Origin: Bacteroidetes bacterium 41-46
GTDB lineage: Bacteria > Bacteroidota > Bacteroidia > Bacteroidales > UBA932
Length of the DNA: 59,511 nucleotides
Direction: 5' to 3'
Assembly (NCBI GenBank): GCA_001897515.1
Contig: MKTA01000021.1
Span: forward strand, 1 to 59,511
The notes beneath the pieces were generated by a model that worked only from the letters and a program-made list of their open reading frames with translations, ran no database searches and was not told the DNA's origin. The translations under genes and the position numbers were made by a program. Within the stretch, counting starts at the first letter, position 1, and the number at the start of each line of letters is the position of its first letter. Shown one piece after another: positions 1 to 7,043 of the stretch.

Positions 1-1
1 T

Positions 2-97
2 GCTCAGCTGATAGTAGGCGGAACTCTTAATGTTGCTGCAGGACAGGCAACAGGAGCTTATGCAGGAACTTACAACGTAACTGTAAGCTACGAATAA
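2..97 (+). CDS. DUF4402-type fimbrial subunit-like protein, C-terminal fragment
   Basis: Only the last 31 codons are inside the window; the gene begins upstream. The visible tail carries GGTLNV, then GAYAGTYNVTVSYE before TAA at 95-97. The same ending (a GGTL or GATL motif, then GxYxGxYxVTxxYN) is seen in the next two genes at 184 and 718, so this is another member of the same small exported family (DUF4402, related in pattern to spore-coat-U/archaic pilin domains). The alternating hydrophobic C-terminus suits a beta-strand of an immunoglobulin-like subunit. It shows that the fimbria-like locus extends beyond the left edge. Confidence 0.7.
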   Translation, partial: AQLIVGGTLNVAAGQATGAYAGTYNVTVSYE

Positions 98-112
98 TAA
101 GATAATTATAGC

Positions 113-120
113 TAACTTTG
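113..120 (+). promoter_or_regulatory. Candidate -7 element upstream of the DUF4402 gene at 184
   Basis: TAACTTTG matches the Bacteroidota -7 consensus TAnnTTTG. No TTG-type -33 box was found at the usual 19-22 base spacing, so support is only moderate. The last G of the element is the first base of the 28-base palindrome at 120-147. Confidence 0.4.
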
Positions 121-147
121 ACACGCTGTCAATATTGACAGCGTGTC
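120..147. repeat. Perfect 28-bp palindrome at the predicted transcription start
   Basis: Each half is 14 bases (GACACGCTGTCAAT and its reverse complement ATTGACAGCGTGTC). As RNA it could fold as a long hairpin. It lacks a following T-tract (the sequence continues TGGTCAGATAAAG), so it is not a standard intrinsic terminator. It abuts the candidate -7 box at 113-120 and lies 36 bases before the next start codon, fitting either an operator or a 5' stabilising or processing hairpin. Confidence 0.75.
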
Positions 148-183
148 TGGTCAGATAAAGACAATAATAAATCCAGAACGAAG

Positions 184-705
184 ATGGTTAAAAAGATATA
201 CATATACATCTCAATATCAGTTATAATGTCCCTGTTTGCTATTGATGCAAAATCACAAGGTGTAATTAATGGAACTGCTACTGCAGAGATAATTGAGGCT
301 CTTCGTGCTGCTGAAATCGCAACACTAAATTTTGGTAGATTTTCACCTGAAAGTTCCGGTGGAGAGATAAGGATAACTCCCCAAGGAGTTAGAACAGCAG
401 CTGGTACAGTAAGCCTGAGCGGAGGCCAGTACAACCCCGCCAGTTTTCAGCTTGCTGGTCAAAGCGATGCGACAATTACTGTTACACTTCCACAGGGTTC
501 AATTACCTTAACCAATCCCACAACAGGAAAGACGATGGAGGTTTATAACTGGGAGACAAACAATGTCAGCAGTATAGGTACAGGCGTTCTAACTAAAGGT
601 CAGCTAATACTAAATGTTGGAGCAACTCTTAGGGTTGGAACTGTTGCTGATAATCCTGTAGGTCAGTATGCCGGAAGCTATGTGATAACTTTCTCATATA
701 ACTAA
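184..705 (+). CDS. DUF4402 domain protein, putative fimbrial subunit
   Basis: The protein has 173 residues with a signal peptide (charged start MVKKIY, hydrophobic run to about residue 22, cleavage near AKSQG). The mature part begins with an extension containing TATAEIIEAL and then a beta-rich domain: LNFGRF near residue 53, ITPQG, GGQYNPASF, VTLPQG, and a C-terminal GATLRVG then GQYAGSYVITFSYN. This is the DUF4402 pattern. The alternating N-terminal extension is what a donor strand would look like in a chaperone-usher pilin. It is first in a run with the subunit at 718 (12 bases apart), ahead of the chaperone and usher-like genes. The pilin role is inferred from context and not from a known structure. 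Confidence 0.75.
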   Translation: MVKKIYIYISISVIMSLFAIDAKSQGVINGTATAEIIEALRAAEIATLNFGRFSPESSGGEIRITPQGVRTAAGTVSLSGGQYNPASFQLAGQSDATITVTLPQGSITLTNPTTGKTMEVYNWETNNVSSIGTGVLTKGQLILNVGATLRVGTVADNPVGQYAGSYVITFSYN

Positions 706-717
706 TTTTTTATTTTT

Positions 718-1248
718 ATGCAGAAGAGAGAATTGAGTTTTATGTGCAAGTTGCTGTTTGTTGCGGCTATAATAACCGTATCAACGACTATTGCTTTTGG
801 GCAGCAGAGGTTGGTTACAACCAGTGCTACTGCGGTCTTAAGAAAACCTGTATCTCTTACAATAACAAAAAATTCTGATCTTATATTTGGTACAATTGCT
901 CCCGGAATCTCCCCGGGCTCAGTGACCATAAGCCATTCAAACAATACGGTGTCATCAAACGGAGTCTCTCTGCTTAGCGTAGGACCGCTGAGAAACAGAG
1001 CTGCCTTTACGATAAGAGGACCTCTCGGCACGCCTTTCAGCGTATCAATACCATCTTCTATTCAATTAATATCAGGGGGACTTGCTCCAATGAACCTAAA
1101 CCTGACTAAAAATCTCCCAAATACAAATAACTCAATACCAGTAGGTGGTTCTATAGTTCTCTATATTGGGGGTACTTTGCAAATAAATTCAAATCAACCA
1201 ACCGGAAACTATACCGGAAGTATGACCGTGACAATTAACTACAACTAG
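718..1248 (+). CDS. DUF4402-like protein, putative fimbrial subunit
   Basis: The protein has 176 residues. A signal peptide runs to about AFGQQ (residue 29). An N-terminal stretch TTSATAVLRKPVSLT could serve as a donor strand, followed by DLIFGTIAPG, VTISHSNN, GTPFSVSIPS, LYIGGTLQIN and the C-terminal GNYTGSMTVTINYN. Layout and ending match the gene at 184, although the middle has diverged. A second in-frame ATG at codon 9 (MCKLLF) is also a possible start; it would give a shorter signal peptide. It sits 12 bases after the preceding gene with no room for its own promoter, so it is probably co-transcribed with it. Confidence 0.72.
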   Translation: MQKRELSFMCKLLFVAAIITVSTTIAFGQQRLVTTSATAVLRKPVSLTITKNSDLIFGTIAPGISPGSVTISHSNNTVSSNGVSLLSVGPLRNRAAFTIRGPLGTPFSVSIPSSIQLISGGLAPMNLNLTKNLPNTNNSIPVGGSIVLYIGGTLQINSNQPTGNYTGSMTVTINYN

Positions 1249-1258
1249 ATATTGATAA

Positions 1259-1288
1259 TTGATTGGGTTGAATTTTTACTTATATTTG
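1259..1288 (+). promoter_or_regulatory. Candidate promoter for the chaperone gene
   Basis: TTG at 1259-1261 and TATATTTG at 1281-1288 are separated by 19 bases, the arrangement expected for the Bacteroidota primary sigma factor. The start codon at 1329 is 40 bases downstream. This suggests that the chaperone, third subunit and usher can be transcribed apart from the upstream subunits. Confidence 0.6.
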
Positions 1289-1328
1289 ATTCAATAAAAT
1301 TATTGATTGTTCAAAATATTTCACTGTT

Positions 1329-2174
1329 ATGTATTGTATTAAAAGAGTATTCTTTTGCAAAAAGCTTGTAACTCTGTTGCTTACTGTATTTTTTGCACTC
1401 CCTATGGTTGCACAGGGAGATCTGCTCATTACACCTAGAAGAGTAGTGTTTGAAGGCAATAAAAGGGTTGAGGAGCTCAACCTGTCAAATACCGGAAGGG
1501 ATACATCTGTTTACAATGTCTCTTTTGTCCAGTACAGAATGGCTGACGACGGAACATTTCAGGAGATTACAGAACCGGATCCGGGACAGAATTTTGCTGA
1601 TAAAAATCTTAGATTTTTTCCAAGAACAGTCACATTGGCACCGGGAGAGGCTCAGACAGTCAGGATGCAGGTTTTGAACAGAGAGAGGCTTGCCCCGGGA
1701 GAGTACAGATCTCATGTTTACTTCAGATCTGTACCTAAAGAGGGTGCTCTTGGACTTGACAATGCTGATGCGGATACATCTGCCTTGAGCATAAGAATAA
1801 TTCCAATTTTCGGGATTACAATTCCAATAATAATAAGGGTTGGAGAGAGCGATACAAGAGTTGCCATATCTGATGTCGCTCTTCAGAAGGTGGATGACTC
1901 AACCAACGTTGTTGCATTCACATTTAACCGTGAAGGAAATATGTCTGCTTATGGAGATGTCAGAGTAACACATATCTCTCCAGACGGAACAAACACTTTA
2001 CTTGGAGCTGTAAACGGCGTTGCTGTTTATACACCAAATAAAAAGAGAAATTTCCAGGTGCTTATTGACAGGGCTGTTATAGTTGATCTTAAAAGTGGCT
2101 CTCTTAAAGTTGAATATCTTTCACAAAGTGACCGAAATCCTGCAAAACTTGCGGAGGCTTCAATAAACCTATAA
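1329..2174 (+). CDS. PapD-like periplasmic pilus chaperone
   Basis: The protein has 281 residues with a signal peptide ending near MVAQG (residue 30). The N-terminal half has chaperone-like landmarks: TPRRVVFEGNKR then LNLSNTG near residues 35-55 (first strands of the Ig-like domain), FFPRTVTLAPGEAQTVRM near 95-112, GEYRSHVYFRS near 122-132, and IPIFGITIPIIIRVG near 158-172, which resembles the end of domain 1. A second beta domain follows to residue 281. The family caps fimbrial subunits in the periplasm and hands them to the usher. Its place between subunit genes and the usher-like gene agrees. The stop is 4 bases before the next start, so they are one transcript. The PapD-like fold is confident; the partner set is inferred. 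Confidence 0.75.
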   Translation: MYCIKRVFFCKKLVTLLLTVFFALPMVAQGDLLITPRRVVFEGNKRVEELNLSNTGRDTSVYNVSFVQYRMADDGTFQEITEPDPGQNFADKNLRFFPRTVTLAPGEAQTVRMQVLNRERLAPGEYRSHVYFRSVPKEGALGLDNADADTSALSIRIIPIFGITIPIIIRVGESDTRVAISDVALQKVDDSTNVVAFTFNREGNMSAYGDVRVTHISPDGTNTLLGAVNGVAVYTPNKKRNFQVLIDRAVIVDLKSGSLKVEYLSQSDRNPAKLAEASINL

Positions 2175-2178
2175 TTAC

Positions 2179-2694
2179 ATGAAATTTGTAAAATATCTTA
2201 CTCTTCTGTTTGTTCTCCTGCTATTAAGCACACCGGCTCTTTCACAATTCAGAGTCGGAACTGTCAGTAATTTTAATTTTGGAGAGTTTGAGTTAATTGA
2301 CGATAGCGTAGAGGGTAAGATAACTGTCAGTCCAACAGGTGGAGCTCCGGTTTTGCAGAATGTAAGGATGTTTACTGCACCTCAGCGCTGTGTCATGACA
2401 TTTACTAAATATCGGAATGGTGGTTATGAAGTGACTTTAAATCCCATTGGGAGTTCAACTCTTAACCATAGCTCTGTGTCAGGAGCAGGTATGTATGTTG
2501 ACTCATATACCTATTACTCAAATTCCGGTAAGCCGTTTAACGGGATTTCTAATAATGTTATGTCCTTTTCCGGTCAAACAGGAACCATAACTTTATATAT
2601 TGGTGCAACTCTAACAATCCCTCCCGGCTCCCCGGGTGGAACATACTCAACTCCATCAGCACTGATAGTGATTTTTGACGCATATTTTGATTAA
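2179..2694 (+). CDS. DUF4402 domain protein, putative fimbrial subunit lacking an N-terminal extension
   Basis: The protein has 171 residues. A signal peptide reaches PALSQF (about residue 22). Unlike the subunits at 184 and 718, the domain begins almost at once: FRVGTVSNFNFGEF directly after cleavage. The core shows KITVSPTGG, TKYRNGGYEVTLNP, LYIGATLTIPPG and a C-terminal GGTYSTPSALIVIFDAYFD. The family's GATL motif is present but the usual GxYxGxY ending is changed. The gene lies between chaperone and usher, 4 bases after the former and 1 base before the latter. A subunit with no donor strand would be expected at one end of a pilus (tip or terminator); that is inference. Confidence 0.7.
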   Translation: MKFVKYLTLLFVLLLLSTPALSQFRVGTVSNFNFGEFELIDDSVEGKITVSPTGGAPVLQNVRMFTAPQRCVMTFTKYRNGGYEVTLNPIGSSTLNHSSVSGAGMYVDSYTYYSNSGKPFNGISNNVMSFSGQTGTITLYIGATLTIPPGSPGGTYSTPSALIVIFDAYFD

Positions 2695-2695
2695 T

Positions 2696-5605
2696 ATGAG
2701 ACAAATTTTCCTGCGCTTACTCATCATAATTGCCTCTCTCTCTACATATAATCAACTATATTCCCAGCAGATTGACAATTATGATTTTGATGAGTTGTCA
2801 GTATATTTGACAATCCCAAGGGTAGGTTCAGTTGAAGTCCCGGCAGCAATTAAGGGATCTGAAGCTTATGTTTCAGTTGTTGATCTCTTTAACTACCTTA
2901 AAATAAAGATTGACTACAACTCAGGATTTGATGATGTATCAGGCTTTTTAGTTTCAACTGAAAATTTATATAGGATAGTAAGGCAGGAGAACAAAATTAT
3001 CTACAATAAAAAAGAGTTCAGACTATCTTCAGAGGATTTTATCAGAACGGAATCTGCGCTCTATATCAGGGCAAAAGTTTTTGGAGATGTATTTGGGCTG
3101 TCTCTCTCTTTTAATTTCAGGGCCCTCTCAATGGTGCTTAACACTCAGATTGACCTCCCAATTATAAGGGAGATGAGGTTGGAGCAGATGCGTAAGAACA
3201 TGAGCCAGATTAGCGGAGAGGTTATTCCGGATACTCTCTTCAAACAGAATAGGGCTCTTTTCCATGCCGGTAATCTTGACTGGAATGTATATTCAAATCA
3301 GCAAATTGGGGGAGGGGTAAACACAAGATTGAATTTTGGCTTAGGCACACAGTTGTTTGGAGGTGAAGCAAATTTTGTATTCAATTATGACACAGATAAC
3401 CCTCTGGATTTAAGACAACAGAGCTACTTATGGAAGTATGCAAACAACAATAACAGGGTTGTTAAGCAGCTCTCGCTTGGCAGAGTGCCAACTTCCGGAA
3501 AGGTCTATATTACATCTCCTCTGACAGGAGTTCACCTTACAAATGCTCTTACAACATACAGACAGTCATTCGGCACTTATGTACTTAGCGATGTTACAGA
3601 ACCGGGCTGGATGGTAGAGCTATATGTAAATAATGTTCTAATTAATTACATGCAGGCGGACCCCTCCGGATTTTTTAGCTTTGAGGTGCCACTTGTTTAC
3701 GGGGAGACAAACGTAAAACTTCAGTTTTACGGCCCCTACGGTGAGGAGCGATCCATGGAGAGGATTCTCTCAATACCCTTTAATTTTCTTCCCAAGGGGA
3801 CTTTTGAGTATAACATTACAGCCGGCGTTACCGAGGACTCTTTGATGTCTGGTTACGCCAGGGCTGATTTTAATTACGGATTTGGCCGAAGCCTCTCAGG
3901 AGGTGCGGGAGTTGAGTACTACTCTGCTCTGACAAAAAACAGATTCATGCCATATGTTAGGGCATCACTTAAAATATTACCTGAGATGCTCCTCAATGCC
4001 GAGTATATGCATGGGGTGAAATTTGAGTCTGTTTTAAGCTACAGAGTTGCTAAAAATCTTAACATTGAGCTAAATTATCTAAAGTATGATAAAGAGCAGC
4101 AGGCGTATCCGACAAACTCCTTAGAGGAGCGAAGGTTTTCACTCTCTATGCCCATAAGGGGGAAGAATTTTTCAATGTTTGCAAGATTAACTGCAATGCA
4201 ACTTATTCTTCCTCTTGCAGATTCTTACGCCTCTGAACTTGTTCTTTCAGCAGGCTACAGGGGGGTAACGGCCAACCTGACTACACAGGCACGTTTTTTT
4301 GAGTCTGCCACTCCATATTTTTTCTCCTCGCTTTCAATGTCTGTAAGGTTACCCGGAGGTTTTATTATTACTCCGCTTACCCAGTTCAACTACTCTACCG
4401 GTTCATTCATGAACGCCAGGCTTGCGATAGACAAACAGTTTTCAAAAGTGGGCTATGCAACTCTCTCTTACGAACAGAATTTTATCTCAAAAATTTCTAA
4501 TATTGAATTAGGATTAAGATTTGACCTGTCATTTGCAAGGTTGTCATTGAATGCAAGAAAGAGTGGAAAGAGCTACACATTCTCTGAGTCAGCCGGTGGA
4601 GGTGTCATTTTTGATGCAAAAAGCAATGTCATGGCATTCAGAAACAGGAGCACTGTAGGAAGGGGAGGGGTCGTAATTATCCCATTCCTGGATATTAATT
4701 GCAATGGTGTCATGGACGAGGGAGAGACCTCAATAGGAGGAATTAACGCAAACGTAAATGGAGGGATAGTAAAGAAGAGTGATAAGAGTCCTGCAATTTC
4801 TGTAACCGACCTGGAGCCTTATACAAGCTATATGATTACCGTTGACGGAGGATCTACTGACAATATTGCCTGGCAGTTGCCTTTCAAAAATATTGAAGTA
4901 GAGGTTGAACCAAACAGGATGAAAAGAGTTGAGATCCCCGTATTCCCATTGGGAGAGGTTTCCGGTACGATTCTTTTAAAACATGGCAGAGCCCCAGAGA
5001 GGGGTCTGGGCAGAATAATCGTTGATGTTTACTCCAAGGGCGGAAGAAAGATTAAATCACTTCTTTCAGAGCCTGACGGTTATTACAGCTATCTGGGACT
5101 TAAACCTGGAGAATATTATGTTGCTCTTGACTCCCTTCAGTTGAGCAAACTGGATATGAACCCTTCAGATCTTATACTGCCGTTTACAATAGCTCCATCG
5201 TATGATGGTGATATGGCCGGAGGTTTAGACTTTACTCTTCTAAAAGAGGATAGCGATCAGATTCAAACTACTGAAACACTGAATAGAGAGGGGGTACTAG
5301 AACCAGATACCGGAGAGAGTGAGGTAAGCATCTCCAAGACCAATTACAGAGTGCAAATTTATGCTTTTAATACTAAAATAAGGAATGTTAAAATTCTCGC
5401 CAGAATTGAGAGATTTGTACCTGGTTTAAAATTAGTTGAGGTAGCAGGAGAGGATGGAATGTACAGATATATGTCAGAACCCGTTGCTGAGCTGGAAAGA
5501 GCTCGCAGAATGCAGTATCACCTAAAGAGGATTGGATTTACGGATAGCTTTATAAGGGTTGAAACTACTCCTGCTCAAGCTTATACTTCTCAATCTTCGC
5601 ATTGA
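2696..5605 (+). CDS. Usher-like outer membrane protein with C-terminal SPOR-like domain
   Basis: The start is set at ATG 2696, one base after the previous stop; a TTG at 2675 would lengthen it by 7 residues inside the upstream gene. The product has 969 residues. Order: signal peptide to about LYSQQ; a domain of about 140 residues with YVSVVDL and LYIRAKVFG, like usher N-terminal domains; a long beta-barrel; within it a plug-like segment with EPGWMVELYVNNVLI, FSFEVPL and G-rich turns near residues 300-360; after the barrel, DINCNGVMDEGE and carboxypeptidase-regulatory-like beta domains; and a final segment of about 75 residues starting YRVQIYAF that looks like a SPOR domain. The role would be to secrete and assemble chaperone-bound subunits across the outer membrane. 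Common automatic labels would be only hypothetical or carboxypeptidase-like. It overlaps the next gene by 41 bases, tail to tail. Confidence 0.65.
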   Translation: MRQIFLRLLIIIASLSTYNQLYSQQIDNYDFDELSVYLTIPRVGSVEVPAAIKGSEAYVSVVDLFNYLKIKIDYNSGFDDVSGFLVSTENLYRIVRQENKIIYNKKEFRLSSEDFIRTESALYIRAKVFGDVFGLSLSFNFRALSMVLNTQIDLPIIREMRLEQMRKNMSQISGEVIPDTLFKQNRALFHAGNLDWNVYSNQQIGGGVNTRLNFGLGTQLFGGEANFVFNYDTDNPLDLRQQSYLWKYANNNNRVVKQLSLGRVPTSGKVYITSPLTGVHLTNALTTYRQSFGTYVLSDVTEPGWMVELYVNNVLINYMQADPSGFFSFEVPLVYGETNVKLQFYGPYGEERSMERILSIPFNFLPKGTFEYNITAGVTEDSLMSGYARADFNYGFGRSLSGGAGVEYYSALTKNRFMPYVRASLKILPEMLLNAEYMHGVKFESVLSYRVAKNLNIELNYLKYDKEQQAYPTNSLEERRFSLSMPIRGKNFSMFARLTAMQLILPLADSYASELVLSAGYRGVTANLTTQARFFESATPYFFSSLSMSVRLPGGFIITPLTQFNYSTGSFMNARLAIDKQFSKVGYATLSYEQNFISKISNIELGLRFDLSFARLSLNARKSGKSYTFSESAGGGVIFDAKSNVMAFRNRSTVGRGGVVIIPFLDINCNGVMDEGETSIGGINANVNGGIVKKSDKSPAISVTDLEPYTSYMITVDGGSTDNIAWQLPFKNIEVEVEPNRMKRVEIPVFPLGEVSGTILLKHGRAPERGLGRIIVDVYSKGGRKIKSLLSEPDGYYSYLGLKPGEYYVALDSLQLSKLDMNPSDLILPFTIAPSYDGDMAGGLDFTLLKEDSDQIQTTETLNREGVLEPDTGESEVSISKTNYRVQIYAFNTKIRNVKILARIERFVPGLKLVEVAGEDGMYRYMSEPVAELERARRMQYHLKRIGFTDSFIRVETTPAQAYTSQSSH

Positions 5606-6932
5606 GTGTGGGTCTTGTGATCTCTAATATTCTGGAAGCCTCAATCTTATTCCATTTGACCTCGTCAAGCACATGCTTAATATACTCCTTCTCAATCTCT
5701 GCAAGACTTCTTAAAGGACCCGCTTCAAAAGTATCCATGGTATTAACTCCTTCAATGTCCCTAGGATTAATTTTAATATTGTCAACCTCAAGGACATCAT
5801 TTTTTGACATTACAATAGCTTGCATAATTGTATTCTCAAGTTCTCTGACATTTCCCGGCCAGTAATGTTGCTGAAGAAACTCAATTACACCATCGCCAAT
5901 CTTTGAGACATTTTTGTTGAACCGCTTGTTTAACTTTGTAAGGAAGTGAACAGTCAGATCTTTAATATCATCTTTTCTCTCCCTTAGAGGTGGCAACTGA
6001 ACTGTGAAGACCTTCAGTCTGTAATAGAGGTCCTCTCTGAATTTACCCTCCTCAATCAGCTTCTCAAGTTTCTTGTTTGTTGCGGCAATTATTCTTGCCT
6101 GCATTGGGATAGTTGTCTCTCCTCCAACTCTCTCAAATTCCAGCTCCTGTATAACCCTTAGTAGTTTAACCTGAGTATTTAGGTTGATCTCTGAGATTTC
6201 GTCAAGGAAAATTGTGCCATCCTCTGCCATCTCAAACTTTCCCTTTTTTGTCTTTAGTGACCCCGTAAATGAACCCTTTTCGTGGCCAAAGAGTTCGCTC
6301 TCAAGCAGGGTCTCTGTCAGGGCACTGCAATTCACTACGACAAGAGGTTTGTCTCTGGTAATTCCTGAGTAGTGGATAAGCCTGGCAATAAGCTCCTTTC
6401 CTGTACCTGACTCACCCTCAATAAGAACATTCACCTTATTTAATGAGACTCTGCCTATGTTTTTAAAAATCTCTTTTATTTGGGGAGATTTGCCTATTAA
6501 AATATTCTCTTGTATCTTCTTGTCTATGGATATACCCTCTTTAAGGACATCCTCGTGTTTTTTACTGCTTTGAACGGAGTTTAGAGCACTTGTAACAATC
6601 TCTTTGAGCTGAGGTGCATTAATTGGCTTCTCCAGGAAATCAAAGGCACCTATCTGGATCGATTTTATTGTAAGGGCGATATCACCGAAACCTGTTAACA
6701 TAATAACGGGAACATTGGGGCTTCCACTGCGAACCTCTGAGAGCACACGCAGACCATTCATTACAGGCATCTGATAGTCAGTTATAACCAAATCAGGTTT
6801 TTCACTTTTAAAAGCCTCAAGCCCCTTGGCCCCATCTTCGGCCTCAATAACATCATAACCGGTACGGCTGAGAATCTCTTTGATAAGACGCCGGGTTATT
6901 TTATCGTCCTCAATTACGAGTATTTTCTCCAT
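5565..6932 (-). CDS. Sigma-54-dependent response regulator, NtrC family
   Basis: The protein has 455 residues. The receiver domain (1-120) has the acidic pair E8/D9/D10, phospho-acceptor Asp52 in VITDYQMPVMNG and Lys in FLEKP. The AAA+ domain (about 145-380) has Walker A GESGTGKE, Walker B GTIFLDEI and an arginine-rich sensor region. A Fis-type helix-turn-helix closes it (NKIEASRILEITRPTLNAKI). The loop that contacts sigma-54 reads GSFTGS where the consensus is GAFTGA. No histidine kinase is next to it, so it is an orphan regulator. It acts as a bacterial enhancer-binding activator of sigma-54 promoters in the cytoplasm. Its 3' end overlaps the usher-like gene; regulation of that locus is possible but unproven. 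Confidence 0.93.
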   Translation of the reverse strand: MEKILVIEDDKITRRLIKEILSRTGYDVIEAEDGAKGLEAFKSEKPDLVITDYQMPVMNGLRVLSEVRSGSPNVPVIMLTGFGDIALTIKSIQIGAFDFLEKPINAPQLKEIVTSALNSVQSSKKHEDVLKEGISIDKKIQENILIGKSPQIKEIFKNIGRVSLNKVNVLIEGESGTGKELIARLIHYSGITRDKPLVVVNCSALTETLLESELFGHEKGSFTGSLKTKKGKFEMAEDGTIFLDEISEINLNTQVKLLRVIQELEFERVGGETTIPMQARIIAATNKKLEKLIEEGKFREDLYYRLKVFTVQLPPLRERKDDIKDLTVHFLTKLNKRFNKNVSKIGDGVIEFLQQHYWPGNVRELENTIMQAIVMSKNDVLEVDNIKINPRDIEGVNTMDTFEAGPLRSLAEIEKEYIKHVLDEVKWNKIEASRILEITRPTLNAKIEKYKLEQE

Positions 6933-6954
6933 CCTTCATGTAACTTTATTATAC

Positions 6955-6962
6955 CAAAGATA
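6955..6962 (-). promoter_or_regulatory. Candidate -7 element of the response regulator gene
   Basis: On the minus strand the sequence reads TATCTTTG, matching TAnnTTTG, 22 bases before the ATG at 6932. No clear -33 TTG was seen; the -33 position would fall inside the upstream terminator stem. Confidence 0.5.
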
Positions 6963-6980
6963 CTACATTTTTATAATAAT

Positions 6981-7014
6981 AGAGCCGATTAAAAACCATT
7001 TTTTAATCGGCTCT
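6981..7014 (-). terminator. Intrinsic terminator after mutB
   Basis: This is a perfect 15-bp stem (arms 6981-6995 and 7000-7014) with a 4-base loop. On the minus strand the stem ends in GCCGATT-rich sequence and is followed by ATTATTATAAAA. It lies 30 bases beyond the mutB stop and insulates the response regulator. Confidence 0.85.
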
Positions 7015-7043
7015 ATCTGCTTTAAAATCAAAGGGAGGGTCAA

